A stretch of 64,000 bases of DNA from Falsirhodobacter sp. 20TX0035 (GCF_028307215.1 NZ_JAQMHV010000001.1:1-64000), one strand, 5' to 3'. Shown: positions 9,838 through 19,044, counted from the stretch's first letter. Notes: generated by a model from the sequence alone, not told the origin. Numbers and translations are program-made.

Positions 9838-10107
9838 ATGGCCAAGGGGCTGACCGAGGCAATTTGCCTTATCGAATGGTTGACCATGTGGGCCGGAACA
9901 GAGGCGGACATCGGCGTCATCCTTCACCAGGCCTATGTGAATAAGGTCACTCTGCTTCGGACGGAAGCGGCCGATCTGGCTCGTGTCCATCAGTCCGTCG
10001 ATATGCGGGCAAGCGGTGCGGAACTCGCCGAACGGGACACCTTGAGTTTCGACATGTCAGAGGTGCCTAAATTTATGGCCCTACGAAGTTCATGCGGCTG
10101 CACTTGA
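9838..10107 (+). pseudogene. possible degraded gene fragment, unknown
   Basis: An 89-codon open frame starting ATG (MAKGLTEAICLIEWLTM) with no clear Shine-Dalgarno and no family I recognise. Near its end the coding signal may shift to another frame that runs on to about 10229 (RYIAQDESRAVWFDLEVG), suggesting a single-base frameshift in a formerly longer gene. It could equally be chance. It is reported so that the interval is described; no function is proposed. Confidence 0.25.
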
Positions 10108-10340
10108 ATGGCGTGGGGGCCTTTGATGGGTTGTTCAGGTACATCGCGCAAGACGAGTCCCGGGCCGTCTGGTTCGACCTAGAGGTTGGAAGGGTTGTCG
10201 CTCCTATGACTTTGGCATCGATCTGTTCATAGCGCGGGCCGCCATCTCCCGGCGAATCCTAGGCAAATGCAGCGCATGGAGATCGCCCCCGGCGAATGGG
10301 CTTTGACCCGCACCTGCAAAGAAGCATGGTTCCGATCAGG

Positions 10341-10375
10341 AAAAGGCGCGGCCGACCATGATCGACAGCGCCTTT
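10341..10375 (-). terminator. rpoH intrinsic terminator
   Basis: Read on the minus strand, AAAGGCGC and GCGCCTTT form a perfect 8-bp stem enclosing an 18-base loop, followed by TT. It lies 17 bases after the rpoH stop. Confidence 0.75.
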
Positions 10376-10391
10376 CGCCATCTGCGTGTCG

Positions 10392-11285
10392 TCACGCGGG
10401 AATGGCCATGCCCTTGCCCCGCGCCAGATCGCGCATCTTGTTCTGCAGCTTCTCGAACGCCCGCACCTCAATCTGGCGGATGCGCTCGCGGCTGACGCCG
10501 TAGGTTTCCGACAGATCCTCCAGCGTCACGGGCTCGTCGGACAGGCGACGCTGGGCGAGGATGTCCTTTTCCCGGTCGTTCAGCACGTCCATCGCCTGCA
10601 TCAGCAGCTCGCGCCGGGTTTCCAGCTCGTCCCGCTCGGCATAGTCGGCGGCCTGATCGCTGTCCTCGTCCTCAAGCCAGTCCTGCCACTGGGCGCCACC
10701 ATCCTCGGAGCCCACCGTCGCGTTCAGCGAGGCGTCGGACCCGGCCAGACGGCGGTTCATGGAAATGACTTCCTCCTCCGACACGTTCAGGTCGGTGGCG
10801 ATGCGGGCCACGTTCTCGGGGCGCAGGTCGCCTTCTTCCAGTGCACCGACCTTTGCCTTCGCCTTGCGCAGGTTGAAGAACAGCTTCTTCTGGGCCGAGG
10901 TGGTGCCCAGCTTCACAAGGCTCCACGACCGCAGGATGTATTCCTGGATCGAGGCGCGGATCCACCACATCGCATAGGTGGCCAGCCGGAAGCCCTTTTC
11001 GGGATCGAACCGCTTCACCGCCTGCATCAAGCCGACATTCGCCTCCGAGATGACCTCGGCCTGCGGCAGGCCGTAACCGCGGTAGCCCATGGCGATCTTC
11101 GCCGCCAGCCGCAGGTGGGAAGTGACGAGCCGGTGCGCCGCGCTGGAATCCTGATGGTCCACCCAGCTCTTGGCCAGCATGTATTCCTCCTCCGGCTCCA
11201 GCAGGGGGAATTTGCGGATCTCCTGCATGTAGCGATTCAGGCCCTGTTCGGGGGACGGGGCGGGAAGGTTGGTATAGCTGGCCAT
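10392..11285 (-). CDS. rpoH: RNA polymerase heat-shock sigma factor RpoH
   Basis: Alternative sigma-32-type factor directing heat and oxidative stress transcription. The 297-residue protein has sigma region 2 (PEEEYMLAKSW, then ATYAMWWIRASIQEYI, the region 2.3/2.4 signature), the RpoH-box-like segment KKLFFNLRK at about 133-141, and region 4 helix-turn-helix (TLEDLSETYGVSRERIRQIE). The start has a good GGAGG site 6 bases upstream. Alphaproteobacteria often carry two rpoH paralogues (RpoHI and RpoHII); which one this is cannot be settled here. It is followed by a clear terminator and stands as its own unit. Confidence 0.95.
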   Translation of the reverse strand: MASYTNLPAPSPEQGLNRYMQEIRKFPLLEPEEEYMLAKSWVDHQDSSAAHRLVTSHLRLAAKIAMGYRGYGLPQAEVISEANVGLMQAVKRFDPEKGFRLATYAMWWIRASIQEYILRSWSLVKLGTTSAQKKLFFNLRKAKAKVGALEEGDLRPENVARIATDLNVSEEEVISMNRRLAGSDASLNATVGSEDGGAQWQDWLEDEDSDQAADYAERDELETRRELLMQAMDVLNDREKDILAQRRLSDEPVTLEDLSETYGVSRERIRQIEVRAFEKLQNKMRDLARGKGMAIPA

Positions 11286-11424
11286 GTGAAACCTCCATTC
11301 ATGCCTTCAGCGGTGCCGAAGCGACAGCCCGGTGCGGGGAGTACATCTGCATACCGTTTGTTGCAGGGGAAACCGACGCAGAACCGCAATTGTTGCACAT
11401 GTTCACGCGAATGTGGCGTATATA

Positions 11425-11453
11425 GGGAGGTTATTTCATTTTTGACACCTCCC
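11425..11453. repeat. inverted repeat upstream of rpoH
   Basis: GGGAGGT (11425-11431) and ACCTCCC (11447-11453) form a perfect 7-base inverted repeat with a 15-base AT-rich centre, about 140 bases upstream of the rpoH start. It may be an operator or a transcript hairpin downstream of the 11565-11858 gene; there is no T-run, so a classic terminator is unlikely. Confidence 0.4.
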
Positions 11454-11564
11454 TACCTAGCAATCGCGACAGAAATTCCATTTTTCGGCGCGATTACCTC
11501 CCTTCAGGGCCGGGAATGCCCTTGGGAAAGCCCCCTCTAGGCAGGACGTCTTTTCCCTTCCGGT

Positions 11565-11858
11565 CTAGTGGGTCCGCGGCGGCAGGCAGTTGCGCTCACC
11601 GGGCTTGCAATGCTCGACACCCTTTTCCTTCTTGCGATCGGCCTGAGGGTGGACGGACCGTGCATCATGACGCGGTTCCCGAGCTGCATCCTTCCGGTCC
11701 AGATTGCGATGCTCCGTGCGCGGGGCGTCGTTCCGGGAAGGCACCGGCTTCTCGCAGCGATCGCCTTGGCATGGGGGCATCGTGTGCTGGGCCATGGAGG
11801 CTGTGCCCACCAGCGCAAGGGTCAGCGCCAGCAGCGAGGTTGAAAGGATACGTGTCAT
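11565..11858 (-). CDS. small secreted, highly charged hypothetical protein
   Basis: A 97-residue protein with a clear signal peptide (MTRILST, then a hydrophobic core LLALTLALVG, cleavage predicted after TASMA at residue 23). The mature part is rich in Arg, Lys, Asp, His and Glu and has four cysteines in two pairs (CQGDRC and CKPGERNC) that could form disulfides in the periplasm. GGAG lies 9 bases before the ATG. It sits between rluD and rpoH on the same strand. I do not recognise a family; export is inferred from the signal peptide only. Confidence 0.7.
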   Translation of the reverse strand: MTRILSTSLLALTLALVGTASMAQHTMPPCQGDRCEKPVPSRNDAPRTEHRNLDRKDAAREPRHDARSVHPQADRKKEKGVEHCKPGERNCLPPRTH

Positions 11859-11953
11859 GGAAGCATACTCCGTTGTCTGTCCACCCGTTACAACGGCGTC
11901 CGCCCTTTCTTCCGTCTCGGCTCAGCCCTTACGTTTTCGTGATCGCAGGCCGG

Positions 11954-13000
11954 CTACGACGCCGCTTCTCCCTGCCGCAGCGCCTTCAGCAGTGCCGCCA
12001 TGTCAGGGGGAAGCGGCGCCTCGAAGGCCAGACGCTCCTCCGTCACGGGATGCACGAAGCCCAGGGTCGCGGCGTGCAGGGCCTGGCGCGGGAACTGCGC
12101 CGCCGCCTCGGCCGCGGCGGCGCCCAGCACCTTGGCGGCGACCTTGCGTTTGCCGCCATAGGTCTGGTCGCCCAGAAGGCCGTGGCCGGCATAGGCCATG
12201 TGCACCCGGATCTGGTGGGTGCGGCCCGTTTCCAGCCAGCATTCCAGAAGGGAGGCGACGCCGTAATCCTCCAGCACCCGGGCGCGGGTGATGGCGTGGC
12301 GGCCACCATGGAACGTGACCGCTTGGCGCTGCCGGTCCGACCGGTGCCGGTCCAGATGGGTCGCAATCTTCAGGATGCCACCCTGTTCGAAGCTGACGCC
12401 CTGCAGCCCGCGCAGGCGCGGATCGGTGGCGCTGGGCGTTCCGTGAACCAGCGCAAGGTAGCGGCGCATGACCGTGTGCGCCTCGAACTGCGCGGCAAGA
12501 CCGTGATGCGCGCGGTCGGACTTGGCGGCCACCAGAAGGCCCGACGTGTCCTTGTCGATGCGGTGCACGATGCCCGGGCGCTTTTCGCCGCCGATGCCCG
12601 ACAGGCTGCCCGCGCAATGGGCCAGCAGCGCGTTCACCAGCGTGCCCGTGGGCGATCCCGGGGCGGGATGCACGACCATGCCCACCGGCTTGTCGATCAC
12701 GATCAGGTCGTCATCCTCGTGGACGACCACCAGCGGGATCGCCTCGGGCCGGGCGTCCACCTCCTCGGGCGCGGACAGGATCAGGGTCAGGACGTCGCCT
12801 TCCGTCACCCGGTCCTTGGCCGCAACGGGCCGGCCGTCGCGCAGAACCTCGCCCGCCGCGATCATCCGCGTCAGGCGCGACCGGGAAAGGGCCGCCTCCT
12901 CTGGCACCTCGAGCGCGAGGGCCTTATCAAGGCGGTCAGGCGGGTTCGGCCCGATCACCACTTGGATTTGGCCCGCATCGGGGCCGGAAAGGTTCGCCAT
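11954..13000 (-). CDS. rluD: 23S rRNA pseudouridine synthase, RluD family
   Basis: Isomerises uridines in helix 69 of 23S rRNA if it is RluD proper. The 348-residue protein has an N-terminal S4-type region (PDRLDKALA, RSRLTRMIAAGEVLRDGR) and the catalytic pseudouridine synthase domain with the HRIDKDTSGLLV motif containing the catalytic Asp, then ETGRTHQIRVH. The ATG at 13000 lies in CCATGG, whose other strand gives the start of the divergent DUF6476 gene, so the two start codons overlap. Each gene's promoter and Shine-Dalgarno must therefore lie inside the other's coding region. Confidence 0.93.
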   Translation of the reverse strand: MANLSGPDAGQIQVVIGPNPPDRLDKALALEVPEEAALSRSRLTRMIAAGEVLRDGRPVAAKDRVTEGDVLTLILSAPEEVDARPEAIPLVVVHEDDDLIVIDKPVGMVVHPAPGSPTGTLVNALLAHCAGSLSGIGGEKRPGIVHRIDKDTSGLLVAAKSDRAHHGLAAQFEAHTVMRRYLALVHGTPSATDPRLRGLQGVSFEQGGILKIATHLDRHRSDRQRQAVTFHGGRHAITRARVLEDYGVASLLECWLETGRTHQIRVHMAYAGHGLLGDQTYGGKRKVAAKVLGAAAAEAAAQFPRQALHAATLGFVHPVTEERLAFEAPLPPDMAALLKALRQGEAAS

Positions 13001-13292
13001 GGACGAGGCTCCGCAAGGCTTGCCGCCCGGATTGGGCTTTCTGAAGGCGCTGGTCACCATCCTGACGGTGGTGCTGATCGGGGGCCTGATAACCGTGATC
13101 TGGCTGCTTGTCACGCGGGTGCCGCAGGCGCTGGACCGCGCGCCCACCCTGCCCCCGGCCATCCGGCTGGACGGCGCCGTGCCCACGGCCGTGACGCTGG
13201 GCCGCGGCTGGACCGCCGTCGTGACCGAGGACAACCGCATCCTGATCTTCAATGACGACGGATCGCTGCGGCAGGAGGTCCGGGTCGAATGA
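12999..13292 (+). CDS. DUF6476 family small membrane protein
   Basis: A 97-residue protein with one membrane segment (about 17-40, LVTILTVVLIGGLITVIWLLV) and a short C-terminal domain (ALGRGWTAVV-like, ending DGSLRQEVRVE). It matches the small DUF6476 family that I recall beside rluD in Rhodobacteraceae; its function is unknown. The start codon overlaps that of rluD in CCATGG. The stop overlaps the waaA start as ATGA, so it is the first gene of a short operon. Confidence 0.75.
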   Translation: MDEAPQGLPPGLGFLKALVTILTVVLIGGLITVIWLLVTRVPQALDRAPTLPPAIRLDGAVPTAVTLGRGWTAVVTEDNRILIFNDDGSLRQEVRVE

Positions 13293-14458
13293 TCCTTTAC
13301 CGCCTTCTGATGCTGGCCGCCCTGCCGGTGCTGGCGCTGATGGCGGCGCGTCGCGACACGCTGGCCGAACGTATGGCACGGGTGCCCCTGCCGGAAGGCG
13401 CGATCTGGGTGCATGGTGCGAGCAACGGAGAGCTGACGTCGGCCCGTTCGGTGATCGAGGGGCTGGCGGCGCAGGGTGACACGGTTCTGGTCACCTGCAA
13501 CAACCCCACCGCCAAGGCGATGGTGTCGGGCTGGAACCTGCCCGGCGTCACGGCGCGCCTGGCCCCTTTCGACGTCTGGCCCGTGATGCGCCGTTTTCTG
13601 CGCTCTCGCCCCCGCGCCCTGATCGTGGTGGAGAATGAATTGTGGCCCGAGCGCATCCTGTCCGCCCCCATGCCCGTGCTGGTGATCGGGGCGCGGATGT
13701 CCGAACGGTCCGCCCGCCGATGGGCACGGATCGGGCTGATGCGGCGGATGCTGCAACGCCTGTCCTGGGTCAGCGCGCAGGATGAGGGGAGCGAGACGCG
13801 GCTGCGCGACCTGGGCCTTCCCGCCGACCGGATCGGCCCGCGCCTGACGCTGAAATCCGCCATCCGGCTGGACGATTCCCCCCTGCCGCCCCTGCCCCAT
13901 CCGCGCGACACGACGCTTCTGGCCGCCTCCACCCACCCGGGGGAGGATGAGGTGATCCTGGACGCTTTCCGTGCGCAAAGCCGGTTCCGCTGGCTGATCC
14001 TCGCCCCTCGCCATCCCGTGCGGGGGGACGAGGTGGCGGCGCTGGCCCGCGGAAAGGGCTTCGCGGTGGCGCAGCGGTCGGCGGGCGACGCACCGGGCGG
14101 GGAAGTTTATGTGGCCGACACGCTGGGCGAGATGCCGCTGTGGTATCGGGCGGCCTGCGCCACCGTGATCGGCGGCAGCTTCTTGCCCAAGGGCGGGCAC
14201 ACGCCGTTCGAGCCGGCGGCCTACGACTCCGCCCTGATCCACGGGCCGCATGTGGCGAACTTCGCCGCAATCTTCGCCTCGCTGTACCGGGACGGCGCGG
14301 CGCTGTCGACACAGGCCGACACGCTGGCCGCCACGCTGGACGGGATGGACCCGCTGCGGCGTGGGGTCATGGTCCGGGCCGCCAGCGCCGCCTTGCGGTC
14401 CGACGACGCGGCGGCCGTGGTGCTGACGGCGCTGAACGCACGGGTGGCACGGCCTTGA
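13289..14458 (+). CDS. waaA: 3-deoxy-D-manno-octulosonic acid (Kdo) transferase
   Basis: Inner-membrane-associated glycosyltransferase adding Kdo from CMP-Kdo to lipid A precursors. The 389 residues include the N-terminal membrane anchor (1-20), the HGASNGELTSA motif, VENELWPERI, and the C-terminal GGHTPFEPAAY signature of the family. It is slightly shorter than enterobacterial WaaA (about 425 aa). The start overlaps the DUF6476 stop by 4 bases. The lipid A gene lpxC lies further along in this window. Confidence 0.93.
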   Translation: MILYRLLMLAALPVLALMAARRDTLAERMARVPLPEGAIWVHGASNGELTSARSVIEGLAAQGDTVLVTCNNPTAKAMVSGWNLPGVTARLAPFDVWPVMRRFLRSRPRALIVVENELWPERILSAPMPVLVIGARMSERSARRWARIGLMRRMLQRLSWVSAQDEGSETRLRDLGLPADRIGPRLTLKSAIRLDDSPLPPLPHPRDTTLLAASTHPGEDEVILDAFRAQSRFRWLILAPRHPVRGDEVAALARGKGFAVAQRSAGDAPGGEVYVADTLGEMPLWYRAACATVIGGSFLPKGGHTPFEPAAYDSALIHGPHVANFAAIFASLYRDGAALSTQADTLAATLDGMDPLRRGVMVRAASAALRSDDAAAVVLTALNARVARP

Positions 14459-14519
14459 CGGTTGACCTGCGCCCGCCCTTCTTTACACAGGGGCCAGCCC
14501 TGAAGGTCCAAAGGTCCCC

Positions 14520-14948
14520 ATGCCCACGCAGTCGGAAGAGTTTCTGGACGTTCTGATCAAGGTGAACCGCAAGATGCGGACCCGCTTCGACGCCCGCGCG
14601 AAAGAGATGGGGCTGACCCTGTCGCGCGCGCGCCTTCTGGTGCAACTGGCCCGGGAGGATGGGCCGACGCAAACCCAGTTGGCCCAGCATCTGGACGTGG
14701 AACAACCCTCCATCGTGGGGCTGGTGGACGCGCTGGAAAAGGCGGGCCTTGTGGAACGGCGGGCCAATGGCGGCGACCGGCGGCAGCGGACGGTGCACCT
14801 GACGCCCGCTGCGCGTGAACAGGCAAGCGACCTTCTGTCCTATGTCGCGACTCTGCGGTCCGAAATCTTCCGCGGCCTGTCGGAAGACGATCTGCGCGAG
14901 GGCAATCGAATCATGCGGCGCGTTTTCGCGAATGTCTGCCCATCTTGA
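14520..14948 (+). CDS. MarR family transcriptional regulator
   Basis: A 142-residue winged helix-turn-helix repressor-type protein: TQTQLAQHLDVEQPSIVGLVDALEKAGLV is the recognition helix region and ERRANGGDRRQRTVHLT the wing. An AAGG site precedes the ATG. It begins 61 bases after waaA and is followed by about 175 bases without a gene. Its target and ligand cannot be told from the sequence; the nearest candidates for control are its own promoter and neighbouring genes. Confidence 0.88.
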   Translation: MPTQSEEFLDVLIKVNRKMRTRFDARAKEMGLTLSRARLLVQLAREDGPTQTQLAQHLDVEQPSIVGLVDALEKAGLVERRANGGDRRQRTVHLTPAAREQASDLLSYVATLRSEIFRGLSEDDLREGNRIMRRVFANVCPS

Positions 14949-15123
14949 AGACTCTTCTTCCGGTTGAACGGTGTCTTGTTGCCTTCCATTTGCGCGAAGC
15001 CGAGGTCCTGACGGCAAAAAACCGATAGAACATGATGAAAATGCGAACGAACTGACCAACAGCCAAGTAGCCACGCCGCCCACAGGGCACTATCTTGGGT
15101 TGAAAGCCCCGAGGACCGCACCC

Positions 15124-15330
15124 ATGGACACCGAGCGTATGATCGAGCTGGAGCGCGAAGTGGTCGCGACCCGTCGGGCGGCCGTGGACATCCTGCACGA
15201 TCTTGTTCTGGCCGGTCCGGGGCTGGATCCGGCCCGTGTGGCGGAAGACCTGGAACGCCGCGCCGACACTGCCGCTGGACCCGAGGCGCGGCTGGCCCGC
15301 CTTCTGGCCGAGACGCTTCGCCGCCTTTGA
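15124..15330 (+). CDS. small hypothetical protein, helical
   Basis: A 68-residue acidic-basic, alanine- and arginine-rich protein predicted to be mostly helical (MIELEREVVATRRAAVDILH). GAGG lies 9 bases before the ATG, and codon use is like the neighbours. No known domain is recognised. It lies between marR and secG on the same strand. It could be a short regulatory or structural protein, or a false gene. Confidence 0.5.
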   Translation: MDTERMIELEREVVATRRAAVDILHDLVLAGPGLDPARVAEDLERRADTAAGPEARLARLLAETLRRL

Positions 15331-15399
15331 CCCTTTGGGGTTGCGGGACGGGTCACATCCTTCTAGATAGGCGCGTCAGCATCCGAAGGCCGTTCCTGC

Positions 15400-15807
15400 A
15401 TGGAAAACGTCATCCTCACCGTTCACCTGATCCTCGCCCTGCTGCTTGTGGGGGTCGTGCTGTTGCAACGGTCCGAGGGCGGCGGCCTTGGCATGGGCGG
15501 CAGCGGCGGCGGTGCCATGACGCGCCGTCAGGCGGCCACCGCGCTGACGCGGGCCACCTGGCTGATCGCGATCGCCTTCATCTGCACCTCGGTGGCGCTG
15601 ACCATCGTCGCGGCCTCGAACTCCTCCGGCGGGTCGGTCCTTGACCAGATCGGCAGCTCCACCTCGCAGGACGCTCAGGGCGACGATGCGGCCCCCGGCG
15701 CGGGCCTGCTGCCCCCCACGACCGGCACGACCTCCGGCTCGGGCTCGCTCACGCCGCCGCGCGCGGACGATGCGACGCCCCCGCCGGCTCCGGCTCCGGC
15801 CAACTGA
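15400..15807 (+). CDS. secG: preprotein translocase subunit SecG
   Basis: Small inner-membrane subunit of the SecYEG channel. The 135 residues have two membrane segments (about 3-22 and 52-71) separated by the conserved cytoplasmic LLQRSEGGGLGMGGS stretch, then a long Ser/Gly/Pro/Ala-rich C-terminal tail typical of alphaproteobacterial SecG. GAAGG precedes the ATG. pyrG follows on the same strand, a common arrangement in Rhodobacteraceae. Confidence 0.93.
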   Translation: MENVILTVHLILALLLVGVVLLQRSEGGGLGMGGSGGGAMTRRQAATALTRATWLIAIAFICTSVALTIVAASNSSGGSVLDQIGSSTSQDAQGDDAAPGAGLLPPTTGTTSGSGSLTPPRADDATPPPAPAPAN

Positions 15808-15960
15808 TCCATCACGCATGTCGGGCCGCAGGGCCCGGCCTTCATCACGGGGCCGGTTGCGCAGGGTGAGGCCCTGCGTTATATCCCGAGTCCCGTGATG
15901 ATGCGATTCCGCACTGCCGAATCGCCGTCCTCAAATCGTATTCACGGGAGATCTCCACGC

Positions 15961-17604
15961 ATGGCGCGATATGTTTTCATCACCGGCGGCGTGGTGTCCT
16001 CGCTGGGCAAGGGCCTGGCCTCGGCGGCACTGGGTGCGCTTTTGCAGGCGCGCGGCTATTCAGTCCGCCTCCGCAAGCTCGACCCCTACCTGAACGTCGA
16101 CCCCGGCACGATGAGCCCGTTCGAACATGGCGAGGTCTTCGTCACCGATGACGGCGCGGAGACCGACCTTGATCTTGGTCATTACGAACGCTTCACGGGC
16201 GTAGCCGCGCGCAACACCGACAGCGTGTCGTCGGGCCGCATCTATTCCACCGTGCTGGAAAAGGAACGCCGTGGCGACTACCTCGGCAAGACGATTCAGG
16301 TGATCCCCCACGTCACGAATGAGATCAAGGACTTCCTGTCCGTAGGCGAGGACGAGGTCGACTTCATGCTGTGCGAGATCGGCGGCACGGTCGGCGATAT
16401 CGAAGGCCTGCCCTTCTTCGAAGCGATCCGTCAGTTCGCGCAGGACAAGCCGCGCGGCCAGTGCATCTTCGTCCACCTGACGCTGTTGCCCTATGTGACG
16501 GCCTCGGGTGAGCTGAAGACGAAGCCCACCCAGCATTCGGTCAAGGAACTGCGGTCGATCGGCATCGCGCCCGACGTGCTGCTTCTGCGGTCCGAGCATG
16601 AGATTCCGGAAAAGGAGCGCGAGAAGATCGCCCTCTTCTGCAACGTCCGCAAGGACGCGGTGATCGCGGCCCCAGACCTGAAGACGATCTACGAGGCGCC
16701 GCTGGCTTATCACCGCGAGGGCTTTGACCAGGCGGTTCTGGACGCGTTCGGCATCTCGCCCGCGCCCAAGCCCAACCTGTCGCGCTGGACCGATGTGATG
16801 GACCGCCTGGTTCATGCCGAGGGCGAGGTGCGCGTGGCCATTGTCGGCAAGTACACGCAGCTGGAAGACGCCTATAAATCCATCGCCGAGGCGCTGACCC
16901 ATGGAGGCATGGCCAACCGCACCCGCGTGAAGGCCGAATGGATCGACGCCGAGCAGTTCGAGCATCAGGACCCCGCCCCCTATCTGGAAGGCTATCACGC
17001 GATCCTGGTGCCCGGGGGCTTTGGCGAACGCGGCACCGAGGGCAAGATCCGCGCCGCGCAATACGCCCGCGAAAAGAACCTGCCCTATCTGGGCATCTGC
17101 CTTGGCATGCAGATGGCCGTGATCGAGGCGGCGCGGAACCTCGCCAAGGTCAAGAACGCGGGGTCGGAGGAGTTCGACCACGAAACGGGCCACAAGCGCT
17201 TCACCCCGGTCGTCTATCACCTGAAGGAATGGGTGCAGGGCAACCATGTCGTGGAACGCAAGATCGGCGACGACAAGGGCGGCACCATGCGCCTGGGCGC
17301 CTACACCGCCGCGCTGGCCGAGGATTCGCTGGTGGCCCGCGTCTATGGCACGACCGAGATCGAGGAGCGCCACCGTCACCGCTACGAAGTGGACATCACC
17401 TATCGCGACCAGTTGGAAGCTTGCGGGATGACCTTCTCGGGCATGTCGCCCGACGGCCGCCTGCCCGAGATCGTGGAGATGAAGGGCCATCCGTGGTTCA
17501 TCGGCGTGCAGTTCCACCCGGAGCTGAAATCGAAGCCCTTCGCGCCGCACCCGCTGTTCGCCGACTTCGTTCGCGCGGCCATCGACGCTAGCCGTCTGGT
17601 CTGA
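15961..17604 (+). CDS. pyrG: CTP synthase PyrG
   Basis: Converts UTP to CTP using glutamine. The 547-residue protein has the N-terminal synthetase domain ([33 protein letters not shown]) and the C-terminal class I glutamine amidotransferase domain with the nucleophile in GICLGMQ (Cys about 379) and the triad His in QFHPE. The chosen ATG starts the invariant N terminus; a longer in-frame start at 15895 is unnecessary. It ends 23 bases before a strong intrinsic terminator. Confidence 0.98.
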   Translation: MARYVFITGGVVSSLGKGLASAALGALLQARGYSVRLRKLDPYLNVDPGTMSPFEHGEVFVTDDGAETDLDLGHYERFTGVAARNTDSVSSGRIYSTVLEKERRGDYLGKTIQVIPHVTNEIKDFLSVGEDEVDFMLCEIGGTVGDIEGLPFFEAIRQFAQDKPRGQCIFVHLTLLPYVTASGELKTKPTQHSVKELRSIGIAPDVLLLRSEHEIPEKEREKIALFCNVRKDAVIAAPDLKTIYEAPLAYHREGFDQAVLDAFGISPAPKPNLSRWTDVMDRLVHAEGEVRVAIVGKYTQLEDAYKSIAEALTHGGMANRTRVKAEWIDAEQFEHQDPAPYLEGYHAILVPGGFGERGTEGKIRAAQYAREKNLPYLGICLGMQMAVIEAARNLAKVKNAGSEEFDHETGHKRFTPVVYHLKEWVQGNHVVERKIGDDKGGTMRLGAYTAALAEDSLVARVYGTTEIEERHRHRYEVDITYRDQLEACGMTFSGMSPDGRLPEIVEMKGHPWFIGVQFHPELKSKPFAPHPLFADFVRAAIDASRLV

Positions 17605-17626
17605 CGCTTCCCATCTATGCGAAACG

Positions 17627-17652
17627 AAAGGCGCCCTGCGGGGCGCCTTTTT
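17627..17652 (+). terminator. pyrG intrinsic terminator
   Basis: AAAGGCGCCC and GGGCGCCTTT form a perfect 10-bp stem around TGCG, ending in a run of five Ts. It closes the secG-pyrG unit. Confidence 0.92.
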
Positions 17653-17683
17653 GCATGTCCGTCGCGAAGCTGAACCCCGAATG

Positions 17684-17712
17684 AAAAAGGCCGCCCCCAG
17701 GGACAGCCTTTG
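17684..17712 (-). terminator. terminator of the MFS transporter gene
   Basis: On the minus strand AAAGGCTGTCC pairs with GGGCGGCCTTT (with G-U pairs, 4-base loop) and is followed by Ts. It lies about 20 bases after the transporter stop and faces the pyrG terminator, so the two convergent units have separate terminators. Confidence 0.8.
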
Positions 17713-17733
17713 TCGGCAAGTCGGACGATGCGC

Positions 17734-19044
17734 TCAGACTTCGCCTTTGCGCGAACCCCAGATGCACAGCAGCGTGATGACCGCCGCGCCGCCAAGGTAG
17801 TAGCCCACCGCGTGCAGGCCGTAGTTCGACTGCAGGTAGGTCGCCGCATAGGGCGCCAGCGAGGCGCCGAAGATGCCCGCGAAGTTGAAGGTCAGCGACG
17901 ACCCGGTGTAGCGGACGCGCGTCGGGAAGGGTGCGGCCAGCGCCGTGCCAATCAGGCCATAGGTCATGCCCATCAACGCCATGCCGATCAGCACGAAGAT
18001 GATGATGCCTGACGTTCCCATGGACCAGAGCGGCGCCAGCGCAAAGGAGAACAGCGCGATGCCCACCGTCACCCAGGTCAGCACCTGGCGGCGGCCGAAG
18101 CGGTCGCCCAGCTTGCCCACGATCGGGATGAACAGGCCGAAGGCGATGGCGCCCAGAAGCTGGATCTCGATCGCCTCCAGCAGCGGCATCTTGATGACCT
18201 TGGTGTTGTAGGACAGCAGATACGCGGTGCCGATGTAGAACAGCACGAAGGTCGCCAGCGCCACGAAGGTGCCAAGGAACAGGCTGCGCTTGTAGCTGGT
18301 GAAGATCTCGGCCGCAGGAACGGCCACGCGTTCATGCTTGTCGATCGCCTTCTGGAAGTCGGGCGTTTCCGTGATGGACAGCCGCACCCACATGCCGATG
18401 ATGATCAGGATGGCCGAGGCGAGGAACGGTGCGCGCCAGATGCCGCTTTCCGCAAGCCATGCGCTGGCCGTCTGCCCTTCGGGCACGAAGTGCAGAAGGA
18501 TGTAGAACACGCCCGACGCGATGAAGAGGCCGACCGGCGCGCCCAGCTGCGGGAACATGCCGTACCAGCTCTTCTTGCCCGGAGGAGCGTTTTCCGTCGC
18601 GATCAGCACCGCCCCGCCCCATTCGCCACCAAGGCCGAAGCCCTGTCCGAACCGGCAGAGCGCGAGGAACAGCGGCGCCATCACCCCGATGGAGGCGTAG
18701 GTCGGCAGAAGGCCGATGACGATGGTGGAGATCCCCATGGTCAGCAGCGCCGCGACCAGCGTCGCCTTGCGGCCGATCTTGTCGCCGAAATGGCCGAAGA
18801 CGATGGCGCCGAAGGGCCGGGCGAAGAACGCGACCGAGAAAGTGGCGAAGGACGCCAGAAGGGCCGTCGTCTCATCCGTGCCGGGGAAGAACAGCACGGG
18901 GAAGACCAGCACGGCCGCCGTGGCATAGATGTAGAAGTCGTAGAATTCGATGGTGGTGCCGATGAGGCTGGCCGCCAGCACACGCGACGGCTTGTTCAGC
19001 GGTTGCGCGGTGCCGGTCGCAGCGTCGGGGGAAATATCGGTCAT
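17734..19044 (-). CDS. MFS transporter, metabolite:H+ symporter (MHS) type
   Basis: A 436-residue, twelve-segment major facilitator carrier. The motif GHFGDKIGRKATL between segments 2 and 3 and GKLGDRFGRRQVL in the second half are the family signatures, and IGTTIEFYDFYIYATAAVLVFP near the N terminus places it in the MHS (ProP/ShiA-like) group, which imports organic acids or osmolytes with protons. The substrate cannot be assigned. Start at 19044 with a GGAAA site; an ATG at 19068 is also in frame. Monocistronic, with its own terminator. Confidence 0.88.
   Translation of the reverse strand: MTDISPDAATGTAQPLNKPSRVLAASLIGTTIEFYDFYIYATAAVLVFPVLFFPGTDETTALLASFATFSVAFFARPFGAIVFGHFGDKIGRKATLVAALLTMGISTIVIGLLPTYASIGVMAPLFLALCRFGQGFGLGGEWGGAVLIATENAPPGKKSWYGMFPQLGAPVGLFIASGVFYILLHFVPEGQTASAWLAESGIWRAPFLASAILIIIGMWVRLSITETPDFQKAIDKHERVAVPAAEIFTSYKRSLFLGTFVALATFVLFYIGTAYLLSYNTKVIKMPLLEAIEIQLLGAIAFGLFIPIVGKLGDRFGRRQVLTWVTVGIALFSFALAPLWSMGTSGIIIFVLIGMALMGMTYGLIGTALAAPFPTRVRYTGSSLTFNFAGIFGASLAPYAATYLQSNYGLHAVGYYLGGAAVITLLCIWGSRKGEV

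Larger units (their letters stand above)
9727..10391. other. gene-poor interval between pepF and rpoH
   Basis: This 665-base stretch has no recognised gene. It holds an inverted repeat (TGACCCAA at 9745-9752, TTGGGTCA at 9783-9790, with an inner GCAC/GTGC stem) just after pepF, a weak open frame at 9838-10107, and the rpoH terminator at 10341-10375. Base use between about 9830 and 10230 appears less GC-rich than the neighbours. After the stop at 10107 another frame (about 10083-10229) stays open and reads plausibly (KFMRLHLNGVGAFDGLF), which would fit a frameshifted gene remnant, but I could not identify the family. Confidence 0.5.
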
